DNA of 64,000 nucleotides from Phycicoccus jejuensis (GTDB lineage Bacteria > Actinomycetota > Actinomycetes > Actinomycetales > Dermatophilaceae): positions 395,480-459,479 of the forward strand of contig NZ_JOEE01000003.1 of the NCBI RefSeq assembly GCF_000720925.1, in the 5' to 3' direction. Position 1 is the first letter of the stretch, and every line of letters starts with the position of its first letter. The position numbers were made by a program, and so were the translations under genes. The notes under the pieces are model-generated. The model was not told the origin of the DNA, searched no databases, and worked only from the letters and a program-made list of their open reading frames with translations. This document shows positions 17,419-25,931 of the stretch, piece after piece.

Positions 17419-19047
17419 ATGTCGAAGAGCGACCACCACTCCATGGGCGGGACCGACGTACCGACCGACATCGACACCACGACCACCGCGGGGAAGCTGG
17501 CCGACCTCAAGCGGCGCGTCGCGGAGGTCGCCAACGCGGGGTCGGAGCGCGCGGTCGAGAAGCAGCACGCGCGGGGCAAGAAGACCGCCCGCGAGCGCCT
17601 CGAGATGCTCCTCGACGAGGGCTCGTTCGTCGAGATGGACAAGTACGCCCGGCACCGGTCGGTCTCCTTCGGGCAGGACAAGAACCGCCCCTACGGCGAC
17701 GGCGTCGTCACCGGGTACGGCACGGTCGACGGCCGCACGGTCGCGGTGTTCGCGCAGGACTTCACGGTCTTCGGCGGCTCGCTCGGCGAGGTCTTCGGCG
17801 AGAAGATCTGCAAGGTCATGGACTTCGCGATGAAGGTCGGCTGCCCCGTGGTCGGGCTCAACGACTCCGGCGGCGCGCGCATCCAGGAGGGTGTCGTGTC
17901 GCTCGGCCTGTACGGCGAGATCTTCCGGCGCAACGTCCACGCGTCCGGGGTGGTCCCGCAGATCTCGCTCATCATGGGCCCGTGCGCCGGCGGCGCCGTG
18001 TACTCGCCGGCCGTCACCGACTTCACCGTGATGGTCGACCAGACGTCGCACATGTTCATCACCGGCCCGGACGTCATCAAGACCGTCACCGGCGAGGACG
18101 TCGGCTTCGAGGAGCTCGGCGGCGCGCGGACGCACAACACGAAGTCCGGTGTGGCGCACTACATGGGCACCGACGAGGACGACGCCGTCGAGTACGTCAA
18201 GGCGCTGCTGTCGTACCTGCCCAGCAACAACATGGAGGACCCGCCGGTCTTCGGCGAGGAGCTCGACCTCGAGGTCACCGACGACGACCGCTTCCTCGAC
18301 ACGATCGTCCCGGACAGCCCGAACGTCCCCTACGACATGCACCAGGTCATCGAGAAGGTCGTCGACGACGGCGAGTTCCTCGAGGTCTCGCCGCTGTTCG
18401 CGCCGAACATCATCACCGGCTTCGGTCGCGTCGAGGGTCGCTCGGTCGGCGTCGTGGCGAACAACCCGATGCAGTTCGCCGGCACGCTCGACATCGACGC
18501 CTCCGAGAAGGCCGCGCGCTTCGTGCGCACCTGCGACGCCTTCAACGTCCCCGTGCTGACCTTCGTCGACGTGCCCGGCTTCCTCCCCGGCACCGACCAG
18601 GAGTGGGACGGCATCATCCGGCGCGGCGCCAAGCTCATCTACGCGTACGCCGAGGCCACCGTCCCGCTCGTCACGGTCATCACCCGCAAGGCGTACGGCG
18701 GTGCCTACGACGTCATGGGCTCCAAGCACCTCGGCGCCGACATCAACCTCGCGTGGCCGACCGCGCAGATCGCCGTCATGGGCGCGCAGGGCGCGGTGAA
18801 CATCCTCTACCGCAAGGAGCTGGCGAAGGCCGCCGAGAAGGGCGAGTCGGTCGAGGAGGCGCGCGCGGCGTTCATCAAGCAGTACGAGGACGCGCTGGCC
18901 AACCCCTACGTCGCCGCCGAGCGCGGGTACGTCGACACCGTCATCACCCCGTCGAACACGCGGATGAACGTCACGAAGGCGCTGCGGGCGCTGCGCACCA
19001 AGCGCGAGTCCCTCCCGCCGAAGAAGCACGGGAACATTCCCCTGTGA
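17419..19047 (+). CDS. Acyl-CoA carboxylase beta subunit (propionyl/acetyl-CoA carboxyltransferase)
   Basis: 542-residue carboxyltransferase of the AccD/PccB family; it moves CO2 from carboxybiotin to acetyl- or propionyl-CoA. Seen: [33 protein letters not shown] (first oxyanion hole), [36 protein letters not shown] and [18 protein letters not shown] (second oxyanion hole). ATG 17419 follows TAGGCT by 6 nt. The stop overlaps the epsilon subunit start (TGATG), an arrangement typical of actinobacterial AccD5/PccB. The alpha subunit lies about 22 kb away. Confidence 0.95.
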   Translation: MSKSDHHSMGGTDVPTDIDTTTTAGKLADLKRRVAEVANAGSERAVEKQHARGKKTARERLEMLLDEGSFVEMDKYARHRSVSFGQDKNRPYGDGVVTGYGTVDGRTVAVFAQDFTVFGGSLGEVFGEKICKVMDFAMKVGCPVVGLNDSGGARIQEGVVSLGLYGEIFRRNVHASGVVPQISLIMGPCAGGAVYSPAVTDFTVMVDQTSHMFITGPDVIKTVTGEDVGFEELGGARTHNTKSGVAHYMGTDEDDAVEYVKALLSYLPSNNMEDPPVFGEELDLEVTDDDRFLDTIVPDSPNVPYDMHQVIEKVVDDGEFLEVSPLFAPNIITGFGRVEGRSVGVVANNPMQFAGTLDIDASEKAARFVRTCDAFNVPVLTFVDVPGFLPGTDQEWDGIIRRGAKLIYAYAEATVPLVTVITRKAYGGAYDVMGSKHLGADINLAWPTAQIAVMGAQGAVNILYRKELAKAAEKGESVEEARAAFIKQYEDALANPYVAAERGYVDTVITPSNTRMNVTKALRALRTKRESLPPKKHGNIPL

Positions 19048-19352
19048 TGGCTTCGCAGGCTCAGCCCTCCCACGGGACCCGCCCTATGACCTCTTCGCAG
19101 GCTCAGAGCTCAGGGGGACCCGGCCCTGTGATGGCTGACGACGTGCAGCAGAACGAGCCGCCGGCGATCGTCGTCCACGGCCCCGCGACCCCCGAGGAGG
19201 TCGCGGCGGTCGTCGCCGTGCTCCTGGCCGCCGGCGGCGGCGAGGACCCGGCGCCGCCGCAGCGCACCTCGAGGTGGGCGGCCCACGACGCCGCCGTCCG
19301 CCGGCCCGTCGGCCACGGCCCCGGCGCCTGGCACACCACCTACCGCCGCTGA
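19047..19352 (+). CDS. Acyl-CoA carboxylase epsilon subunit with reiterated start region
   Basis: Small actinobacterial subunit that bridges and stabilises alpha and beta subunits. The conserved part is IVVHGPATPEEVAAVVAVLLAAGG with a C-terminal VRRPVGHGPGAWHTTYRR. The first ATG (19047) overlaps the beta stop and gives 101 residues; in-frame ATGs at 19086 and 19131 would give shorter forms, and homology only starts after 19131. The 5' part carries a 42-bp internal duplication, so the N-terminal 28 residues (two MxSxQAQ units) may be a recent expansion. True start uncertain. Confidence 0.8.
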   Translation: MASQAQPSHGTRPMTSSQAQSSGGPGPVMADDVQQNEPPAIVVHGPATPEEVAAVVAVLLAAGGGEDPAPPQRTSRWAAHDAAVRRPVGHGPGAWHTTYRR

Positions 19353-19359
19353 CCGCCCC

Positions 19360-19404
19360 GCCCCGTCCCTCCCCGCCCCGTCCCTCCCCGCCCCGTCCCT
19401 CCCC
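19360..19404. repeat. Three perfect 15-bp tandem repeats
   Basis: GCCCCGTCCCTCCCC repeated at 19360-19374, 19375-19389 and 19390-19404, followed by a partial unit. It lies just after the epsilon subunit stop. Strong purine/pyrimidine strand asymmetry. No function assigned. Confidence 0.85.
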
Positions 19405-19431
19405 GCCCCCACCGGCCTCCCGCTGACGCCC

Positions 19432-19518
19432 GTGCACAAACCGACGAATGTGTCGATTCGTGCACACCCCCGGACTCGCCCGATGTACACATTCCGACGA
19501 ATGTGTCGATTGCCGTAC
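19432..19518. repeat. Two 34-bp palindromic repeats upstream of the DUF559 gene
   Basis: Copy A (19432-19465) and copy B (19485-19518) share the core CCGACGAATGTGTCGATT, 53 bp apart start to start. A has GTGCAC at both ends; B has GTAC at both ends, so the end pairing is kept while sequence differs. They are in inverted orientation relative to three related copies after the gene (20561-20697). A perfect TGTGGACAA (19569-19577), a DnaA-box-like 9-mer, lies between copy B and the gene. Confidence 0.85.
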
Positions 19519-19614
19519 GCCCCGACGGCTGACGGCGTGCCCTGCCAAGCCTGCTGCCACCCCTGGCCTGTGGACAACGCGATCTGATGCTGCATCGGGT
19601 GCCACGCTCGAAGG

Positions 19615-20541
19615 ATGCAGACCGACGACCCGCTGAGCCCTTTCCTCGCGGCTGACGCAGTTGCCCTCGGCATCTCGGCGCGCGCGCTCCGCGGATCTCG
19701 CTACCGGACGGTCCTGCGTGGCGTACTCGTCGACGTCCGGGTGCCCGACACCGTCGTCGTCCGCTCGCGAGCGGCGCTCCTCGTCGCCCCCGACGGTGCA
19801 GTCCTCAGCCACTGGACGGCGGCTCGCCTCTGGGGTGGGCGTGTCCCGGACAACGACTGTGTTCACGTCGCGTTCTCCCGCCGCGTGAGATGGCGGCTGC
19901 GTGGGGTCAAGCCGCACTGCTTCACCTACCGACTCGGCACCACGCGCCGGCACGGTCTCCCGGTCACCACCCCTGCTGTCACGTTCTGTCACCTCGCGAG
20001 GTTCCTCGGGCTGGTCGACCTTGTCGCCCTCGGGGACAGCCTCGTGCGGCGCGGACACATCACGGTGCTCGACCTCCGTGCGTCGGCAGAGGGCTGGGAA
20101 GGCCAGTGCCGCGCCGAGGCCACCGACGCCGCGCGCCTCGTCCGGGACGGCGTCGACTCGTCACCCGAGACGTCGCTGCGACTGCTCATCGTGCTGTCCG
20201 GCCTCCCCGAACCGCAGATCAATGTCACCGCCCACCACGAGGACGGTTCGATCCGCTACCGCATCGAGCTCGCCTTCGAGGAGCACCGGGTCGCCATCGA
20301 GTACGACGGTCGCTGGCACGAGGAACCCGCCCAACGTCTGCACGACTCCTCGCGCCGATCACGCCTGTCCGAGGAGGACGGATGGACGTTCCTCGTCGTC
20401 ACTCCGGACCAGCTCTTCAACGCCACGGAGAACCTCGTCAGTCGGCTGCACGACGAGCTGAGGACTCTGGGTGTGCCGGTACCGCCTCGACCGCACGACG
20501 CGTGGCGCCGACATTTCCGTGTCGTGCGAGTGGCCGCCTGA
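19615..20541 (+). CDS. AbiEi-like/DUF559 (PD-(D/E)XK-type) protein of accessory character
   Basis: 308-residue protein of a type common in actinobacteria: an N-terminal segment like type IV toxin-antitoxin AbiEi proteins (ALGISARALRGSRYRTVLRGVLVDV, then AVLSHWTAARLWGG) and a C-terminal DUF559/Vsr-like nuclease fold (PETSLRLLIVLSGLPEP, YRIELAFEEHRVAIEYDGRWHEE, then DGWTFLVVTPDQLF). The E/D positions of the nuclease core (ELAFEE, IEYDG) appear intact. ATG 19615 has no clear Shine-Dalgarno. Its codon choice is visibly less GC-biased than neighbours, and it is bracketed by five related palindromic repeats, so lateral acquisition is plausible. No AbiEii-like toxin partner is adjacent. Cellular role unknown. 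Confidence 0.75.
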   Translation: MQTDDPLSPFLAADAVALGISARALRGSRYRTVLRGVLVDVRVPDTVVVRSRAALLVAPDGAVLSHWTAARLWGGRVPDNDCVHVAFSRRVRWRLRGVKPHCFTYRLGTTRRHGLPVTTPAVTFCHLARFLGLVDLVALGDSLVRRGHITVLDLRASAEGWEGQCRAEATDAARLVRDGVDSSPETSLRLLIVLSGLPEPQINVTAHHEDGSIRYRIELAFEEHRVAIEYDGRWHEEPAQRLHDSSRRSRLSEEDGWTFLVVTPDQLFNATENLVSRLHDELRTLGVPVPPRPHDAWRRHFRVVRVAA

Positions 20542-20560
20542 CGGCCGCCACTGGACCACC

Positions 20561-20697
20561 GTGCATCAATCGACACCTTCGACGATTCGTGCACACCCGG
20601 TCCGTCCAGGCGTGCATCAATCGACACATTCGACGATTCCTGCACACCCCGTGTCGTCCAGGCGTGCATCAATCGACACATTCGACGATTGCTGCAC
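20561..20697. repeat. Three 34-bp palindromic repeats in tandem downstream of the DUF559 gene
   Basis: Copies at 20561-20594, 20612-20645 and 20664-20697, with 17- and 18-bp spacers (period 51 and 52). Each has the core AATCGACAC(A/C)TTCGACGATT and complementary ends GTGCA/TGCAC; about 12 of 17 positions pair. The core is the reverse complement family of copies A and B at 19432-19518. The spacers resemble each other and end in CCAGGC. The first copy begins 19 bp after the gene's stop. Confidence 0.88.
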
Positions 20698-20709
20698 ATC
20701 GGCGGGGGG

Positions 20710-21372
20710 TCAGGGGGTGCGGCGGGCGACCGACCGCTCGAGCTCGGCGTGGTGCTGGGGGTCGAGCACCCGCGCCCCGAGCACCTCGGCCGCCGCCTCC
20801 AGGTCGCCGCAGAGCGCCCGGAACACCCGCGGGACGACGATGCCGTGCTCCGGCCGCTCCACCACCTCGACGACGTCCCCGGCCGACACCGTCCCCGGCT
20901 CGAGCACCGCGAGGTAGGCCCCGGTCCGCCCGCGCTCGGTGAAGCGCCGCACCCAGCCGCGCTCGCCCATCCACGCCCTGAACGTCGCGCACGGGATGCG
21001 CGGTCCGGTCACCTCGAGCAGCGCCGTCCCGACCCGCCAGCGCTCGCCGACGAGGGCCGCGTCGACGTCGAGGCCCTCCGTCGTGAGGTTCTCGCCGAAG
21101 AGCCCGTCGCGCAGCCCGCGCCCGAGCTCGACGCCCCAGTGGTCGAGCTCCTCCCGGGCCACGGCGTAGACCGCCTGCGAGGACCCGCCGTGGTGCCTGC
21201 GCGAGACGACGTCGTCCCCGACGACCCCGCTGCCGAGCCCGCCCCGCTTCGGCCCGGGGTCGCGCACCTCGACCGCCGCGACCGGCTGCTTGTCGATGGC
21301 GCTGGCCCGGCCGCGCGCCCCGACGCCCTCGCGCGGGCCACCGACGTTGACCGACCGGATGCGTGCTGTCAC
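20710..21372 (-). CDS. MOSC domain protein (YiiM-like)
   Basis: 220-residue MOSC domain protein, a fold that binds molybdenum cofactor or sulfur carriers. Seen: RIRSVNVGG at the start, the central VYAVAREELDHWGVELGRGLRDGLFGENLTTEG, and PRIPCATFRAWMG with the conserved Cys, followed by VVERPEHGI. GTG 21372 is chosen because TAGGCT (21385-21380 on this strand) ends 7 nt upstream. Could detoxify N-hydroxylated compounds as described for YiiM, but that is family knowledge only. Divergent from the DUF885 gene. Confidence 0.88.
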   Translation of the reverse strand: MTARIRSVNVGGPREGVGARGRASAIDKQPVAAVEVRDPGPKRGGLGSGVVGDDVVSRRHHGGSSQAVYAVAREELDHWGVELGRGLRDGLFGENLTTEGLDVDAALVGERWRVGTALLEVTGPRIPCATFRAWMGERGWVRRFTERGRTGAYLAVLEPGTVSAGDVVEVVERPEHGIVVPRVFRALCGDLEAAAEVLGARVLDPQHHAELERSVARRTP

Positions 21373-21436
21373 GGACCCGAGCCTAGGCCGGGAAACCGGG
21401 GCGCCGCCGACGCCCTCCTCGGGTAGCGTCCGCCGG

Positions 21437-23125
21437 GTGAGCGAGCCCACCACCGTCCGCACCCCCACCGCCGTCGACGCCGTCGCCGACGCCCACTTCG
21501 ACGCCGCCGTCGCCCTCAGCCCGATGGAGGCCACCTACCTCGGCGTCCCCGGCCACGAGCACGAGCTCGACGACCTCTCCCCCGAGGGCTACGCGGCCCA
21601 CGCGGACCTCGCCCGCGCCACCCTCGTCCGCCTCGACGCCGCGGAGCCGGTCGACGACGTCGACCGCGTCACCGTCGCCGCGATGCGCGAGCGGCTCGGC
21701 CTCGCGCTCGAGACCCACGACGCCGGCCTGGACCGGATGCAGCTCGACGTCATCGCCTCCCCGCTGCAGGGCGTCCGCGACGTCCTCGACCTCATGGCGA
21801 CCGACACCCAGGACGACTGGGCGACGATGGCCGCCCGCGTCGGGCAGATCCCGCGGGCGCTCGAGCAGTACACCGGGACCCTGCGCGAGTCGGCCGACCG
21901 CGGGCTCGTCACGCCACGGCGGCAGGTGGAGGCCTGCATCCGCCAGTGCGAGGACCTCGTCGCCCCCGACGGCTACTTCGCGGGCCTCCTCGCGGGAGCC
22001 CGGGCGGGCGACGCGCCGCTCGACGACGCCGTCGCCGCCGACCTGCGCCGGGCCGTGGAGGGCGCGGCCGCCGCCTACCGCCGCGCCGGCGAGGACCTCG
22101 CGACGCACCTGCTCGACCGGGCGCCGGAGTCCGACGCCGCCGGCCGCGACCGCTACGCCCTCGCCTCGCGCTCCTTCCTCGGCGCGGCCGTCGACCTCGA
22201 GGAGACCTACGCGTGGGGTCAGGAGGAGCTCGCCCGCATCACCGCCGACATGGAGCGCACCGCCGCCCGCATCGTCCCCGGCGGCTCGGTCGACGACGCC
22301 GTCGCGCACCTCGACCGCGACGAGGCCTACCGCCTCCACGGCACGGACGCGCTCCAGCGGTGGATGCAGGTGCGCGCCGACGAGGCCATCGAGGCGCTCG
22401 CCGGCACCCACTTCGACATCCCGGAGCCGGTGCGCACCATCGAGTGCCGCATCGCCCCGACGCAGACCGGCGGGATCTACTACACCGGCCCGAGCGACGA
22501 CTTCGCGCGCCCCGGCCGGATGTGGTGGTCGGTGCCCAAGGGCGTCACGGAGTTCGGCACCTGGAAGGAGCTGACGACCGTCTACCACGAGGGTGTCCCG
22601 GGGCACCACCTCCAGGTCGCGCAGACGGTGTACCGCCGCGAGCTGCTCAACAAGTGGCGCCGGATGATGTGCTGGGTCAGCGGTCACGGCGAGGGCTGGG
22701 CCCTGTACGCCGAGCGGCTCATGGCCGAGCTCGGGTACCTCGAGGACCCCGGCATGTACCTCGGGATGCTCGACGCCCAGTCGCTGCGCGCGGTGCGCGT
22801 CGTCATCGACATCGGCGTCCACTGCGGGTTCGAGGCCCCGGCCGAGGTCGGCGGTGGCGCGTGGACCTACGAGAAGGCCTGGACGCTGCTCAGCCGCCAC
22901 GCCCGCAACGACGAGGCCTCGCTGCGCTTCGAGCTCGACCGCTACCTGGGCTGGCCCGGGCAGGCCCCGAGCTACAAGATCGGCGAGCGGCTCTGGCTCC
23001 AGATGCGCGACGAGGTGGCCGCCCGCGAGGGGGACGCGTTCTCGCTCAAGGACTTCCACCGCCGGGCGCTCGACGTCGGCTCGGTCGGGCTCGACGTGCT
23101 GCGCACCGCCGTCGTCGGGGGCTGA
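21437..23125 (+). CDS. DUF885 family metallopeptidase-like protein
   Basis: 562 residues, standard DUF885 length. The zinc-type signature YHEGVPGHHLQVAQ and the later GHGEGWALYAERLM (third ligand Glu region) are both present, along with YYTGPSDDFARPGRMWW. No signal peptide is seen, so it is probably cytoplasmic. GTG 21437 follows TAGCGT (21424-21429) by 7 nt. Substrates of the family are poorly known; a peptidase role is inferred from the HExxH-like site. Confidence 0.88.
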   Translation: MSEPTTVRTPTAVDAVADAHFDAAVALSPMEATYLGVPGHEHELDDLSPEGYAAHADLARATLVRLDAAEPVDDVDRVTVAAMRERLGLALETHDAGLDRMQLDVIASPLQGVRDVLDLMATDTQDDWATMAARVGQIPRALEQYTGTLRESADRGLVTPRRQVEACIRQCEDLVAPDGYFAGLLAGARAGDAPLDDAVAADLRRAVEGAAAAYRRAGEDLATHLLDRAPESDAAGRDRYALASRSFLGAAVDLEETYAWGQEELARITADMERTAARIVPGGSVDDAVAHLDRDEAYRLHGTDALQRWMQVRADEAIEALAGTHFDIPEPVRTIECRIAPTQTGGIYYTGPSDDFARPGRMWWSVPKGVTEFGTWKELTTVYHEGVPGHHLQVAQTVYRRELLNKWRRMMCWVSGHGEGWALYAERLMAELGYLEDPGMYLGMLDAQSLRAVRVVIDIGVHCGFEAPAEVGGGAWTYEKAWTLLSRHARNDEASLRFELDRYLGWPGQAPSYKIGERLWLQMRDEVAAREGDAFSLKDFHRRALDVGSVGLDVLRTAVVGG

Positions 23126-23286
23126 GGCACCCGGACGCACCGGCCGGGAAAACTCGAGGGCCCGAGGGGGTGGACACCGGTGGACCCGCGTCCCCTACGC
23201 TGGTGGATCACCGGGGGGTGGGGCCGACGGCCGGGTCGACGCCTCCCCGTCCTGCGACCGTGGGACCCGGACCCGGAGGAGCACCC

Positions 23287-23892
23287 ATGCCGAGATCACG
23301 AGGGCGACGCCCGGCGGGCAGCAACACCCGCGAGGACATCCTCGCCGCCGCCACGCACCAGTTCGGTGAGCACGGGTACCCCGGCACGACGCTGCGGGCC
23401 ATCGCCCGTGAGGCCGACGTCGACACCCGGCTCGTCACGCACTACTTCGGCACCAAGCAGAACCTCTTCGTCGCGGTCGTCGACTTCCCCTTCGACCCCG
23501 ACCAGCTCGCGGGCGCGGTGATGTCCGAGGGCCCGGAGCGGGCCGGGTACCGCCTCGCGCAGGTGGTCGTCCGGATGTTCGACGACCCCGGCACCCGGCA
23601 GTCGATGACCGGCCTCGTGCGCGCCGCGGCCTCGGAGGACGACGCCGCGCTGCTCGTCCGCGACGTCCTGTCCGACCGGATGCTCACCCCGCTCGCGCGC
23701 CTGCTCGGCGAGGACGAGCCGGAGCTGCGGGCCTCGCTCATCGGCAGCCAGCTCGTCGGCTACATCTTCTCGCGCTACGTGCTGGCCCTCCCGGGCATCC
23801 CCGAGGAGGACCCGGACCGCCTCGCGGCCGCGGTCGGTCCGGTCCTGCAGCACTACCTCACCGGGGCCCTCGAGGACGTCGTTCCCCGCTGA
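23287..23892 (+). CDS. TetR-family transcriptional regulator
   Basis: 201 residues. N-terminal helix-turn-helix: TREDILAAATHQFGEHGYPGTTLRAIAREADVDTRLVTHYFGTKQNLF. The C-terminal half is of the TetR_C_17-like type (FDDPGTRQSMTGLVRAAASEDDAALLVRDVL). ATG 23287 has GGAGGA six bases upstream. A minus-10-like TACGCT (23194-23199) lies about 90 bp before the start, giving a leader of roughly 80 nt. No divergent target is present; the antiporter downstream starts 110 bp later and might be controlled. Ligand unknown. Confidence 0.88.
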   Translation: MPRSRGRRPAGSNTREDILAAATHQFGEHGYPGTTLRAIAREADVDTRLVTHYFGTKQNLFVAVVDFPFDPDQLAGAVMSEGPERAGYRLAQVVVRMFDDPGTRQSMTGLVRAAASEDDAALLVRDVLSDRMLTPLARLLGEDEPELRASLIGSQLVGYIFSRYVLALPGIPEEDPDRLAAAVGPVLQHYLTGALEDVVPR

Positions 23893-24002
23893 CGACCGGC
23901 CGCGCGCCGGCAACGCACCGACCGTTCGCCGACCGTCCACGGACCGGGCACCGCGGGGTCCGCCCGGCCCCGGGCTCCCCTCCGGCGCCGCAACAGGCGA
24001 GA

Positions 24003-25901
24003 ATGCACGCCGTGGAGCCCGCCGCGCTCGTCGTCGCCATCATCCTCGTCGTCATCGTCGTCAGCCGTCTCGCCGCACCCCTCCGGGTCCCGGCGCCGAT
24101 CGCGCTGCTCGTCGTCGGCGCCGTGCTGTCGGCCATCCCCCAGGTCCCCGAGATCCGCCTCTCCCCCGAGGTCGCGCTCTTCGGGCTGCTGCCGCCGCTG
24201 CTGTACTCGGCCGCGCTGTCGAGCTCGCTCGTCGACATCCGCACCTTCCGCTCGAAGATCCTCAGCCTGTCGGTCGGCCTCGTCCTCTTCACCGCGTTCG
24301 GGGTCGCGCTCGTCGTCTGGGCGCTCATGCCGGGCGTCTCGTTCGCCCTGGCACTGGCCCTCGGGGCGGTCGTGGCGCCCCCGGACGCCGTGGCTGCCAC
24401 CGCCGTGGCGCGCCGCATCGGCCTGCCGCGCAAGATCACGACGATCCTCGAGGGCGAGTCGCTGCTCAACGACGCGACCGCGCTCGTCACCCTCCGCACC
24501 GCCCTCGCGGCGGCCGGCCTCGCGGCGCACGGCGCCGAGATCACGCAGGTCACCTTCACGTCGGTCACCCTCGAGCTGCTCGTCGCGGCGGTCGGCGGCG
24601 TGGCCGTCGGGGTCGTCGCGTTCGTCGTCATCGGCTGGATGCGCCGCCGGCTCACCGAGGTCGCCGCCGACACAGCGCTGTCGTTCATCGCGCCGTACGT
24701 CGCGTACGCCCCGGCGGAGGCCGTCGGCGCGTCGGGCGTCCTCGCCGTCGTCACGGCGGGCCTGCTGCTCGCCTACCGGGCTCCGATGCTGCAGTCCGCG
24801 CCGTCGCGCCTGGCCGAGCGGATCAACTGGGGCAGCGTCACCTTCGTCCTCGAGAACGCGGTCTTCCTGCTCATCGGCCTGCAGGTGTGGACGCTCTTCG
24901 AGGACACCCGCACCGGCGAGCTCGGCGCCGGCCGCACGCTGGCCGTCGCCGGCGCCGTCCTGCTGACCGTCCTCGTCCTGCGGCCGCTGTGGCTGTTCGG
25001 GCAGTCGGTCGTCCAGGTGCTGCGGGGACGGGCCGACCGCCGACAGATGCTCGGCTGGTCCCTCGTCACCGGCTGGGCCGGGATGCGCGGTGTGGTCACC
25101 CTCGCGGCGGCCCTCACGCTGCCCGAGGACACCCCGATGCGCCCCGAGCTCGTGCTCATCGCCCTCGTCGTCACCGTCGGCACGCTCGTCCTCCAGGGCA
25201 CGACCCTGCCGGCGCTCGCCCGCGGCCTCGACGTGCGCGGCCCCGACCCACGCGAGGACGCGCTCCAGGAGGCGACCGTGCTCGGCGCGACGACCGGGGC
25301 CGGGCTGCGCCACCTCGAGGCCGACCCCGACGTCGACCAGGACGTGCTCGAGGTCATCCGCCAGCAGGCCGCCGACCGGGTCAACCGCAGCTGGGAACGG
25401 CTCGGCACGCTCGGCCGGACCGACCGCGAGAGCCCCGCCGAGGCCCGCGCCCGGCTGCGCGCCGAGATGATCCGTGCCGAGCGCGAGGAGCTGCTGCGCA
25501 TCCGCGGCAACGGCGAGGTCGACCACGCCGTCCTCACGAGCGTGCTCGCCCAGCTCGACGCCGAGGAGACCGCCCTGGTGTGGAGCGCCACCCGGACCGC
25601 GGGCGTGCGCGAGTCCGAGCTGCGACCCCCCGACCGCGTGGCCGGCGCGTGCGACCACCTCGCCGACGACAGCGCCCCGCACCCCCCGTCCGACACCGAG
25701 GGGTGCCCCGAGTGCCGGGCCGAGGGCCTCACCTGGGTGCACCTGCGCTCGTGCACCGAGTGCGGGCACGTCGGCTGCTGCGACTCCTCCGTCGGGCAGC
25801 ACGCGAGCCGCCACTTCCACACCTCGGGCCACCCGGTGATGCGCTCGATCGAGCCCGGCGAGGCGTGGCGCTGGTGCTTCGTCGACGAGGTGCTGGGCTG
25901 A
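24003..25901 (+). CDS. CPA1-type Na+/H+ antiporter with C-terminal UBP zinc finger
   Basis: 632 residues. The first 410 form an NhaP/CPA1 antiporter with about twelve hydrophobic segments and the conserved ALGAVVAPPDAVAATAVARRIGLPRKITTILEGESLLNDATALV block carrying the ion-binding acidic residues. After a charged cytosolic linker (about 415-550) comes a UBP-type zinc finger: CDHL, CPECRAEGLTWVHLRSCTECGHVGCCDSS, QHASRHFHTSGHPVMRSI, WRWCFVD. UBP fingers bind the free C-terminal Gly-Gly of ubiquitin in eukaryotes; in bacteria their partner is unknown. The fusion could couple ion flux to a cytosolic signal. Confidence 0.9.
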   Translation: MHAVEPAALVVAIILVVIVVSRLAAPLRVPAPIALLVVGAVLSAIPQVPEIRLSPEVALFGLLPPLLYSAALSSSLVDIRTFRSKILSLSVGLVLFTAFGVALVVWALMPGVSFALALALGAVVAPPDAVAATAVARRIGLPRKITTILEGESLLNDATALVTLRTALAAAGLAAHGAEITQVTFTSVTLELLVAAVGGVAVGVVAFVVIGWMRRRLTEVAADTALSFIAPYVAYAPAEAVGASGVLAVVTAGLLLAYRAPMLQSAPSRLAERINWGSVTFVLENAVFLLIGLQVWTLFEDTRTGELGAGRTLAVAGAVLLTVLVLRPLWLFGQSVVQVLRGRADRRQMLGWSLVTGWAGMRGVVTLAAALTLPEDTPMRPELVLIALVVTVGTLVLQGTTLPALARGLDVRGPDPREDALQEATVLGATTGAGLRHLEADPDVDQDVLEVIRQQAADRVNRSWERLGTLGRTDRESPAEARARLRAEMIRAEREELLRIRGNGEVDHAVLTSVLAQLDAEETALVWSATRTAGVRESELRPPDRVAGACDHLADDSAPHPPSDTEGCPECRAEGLTWVHLRSCTECGHVGCCDSSVGQHASRHFHTSGHPVMRSIEPGEAWRWCFVDEVLG

Positions 25902-25931
25902 GGCCCGGCGCCGCCGTCTACCGTGTGCGCC

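Noticed and set aside
19569..19577. Replication origin or integration hotspot
   Set aside because: A single DnaA-box-like 9-mer without AT-rich DNA or dnaA/dnaN genes cannot support an origin.
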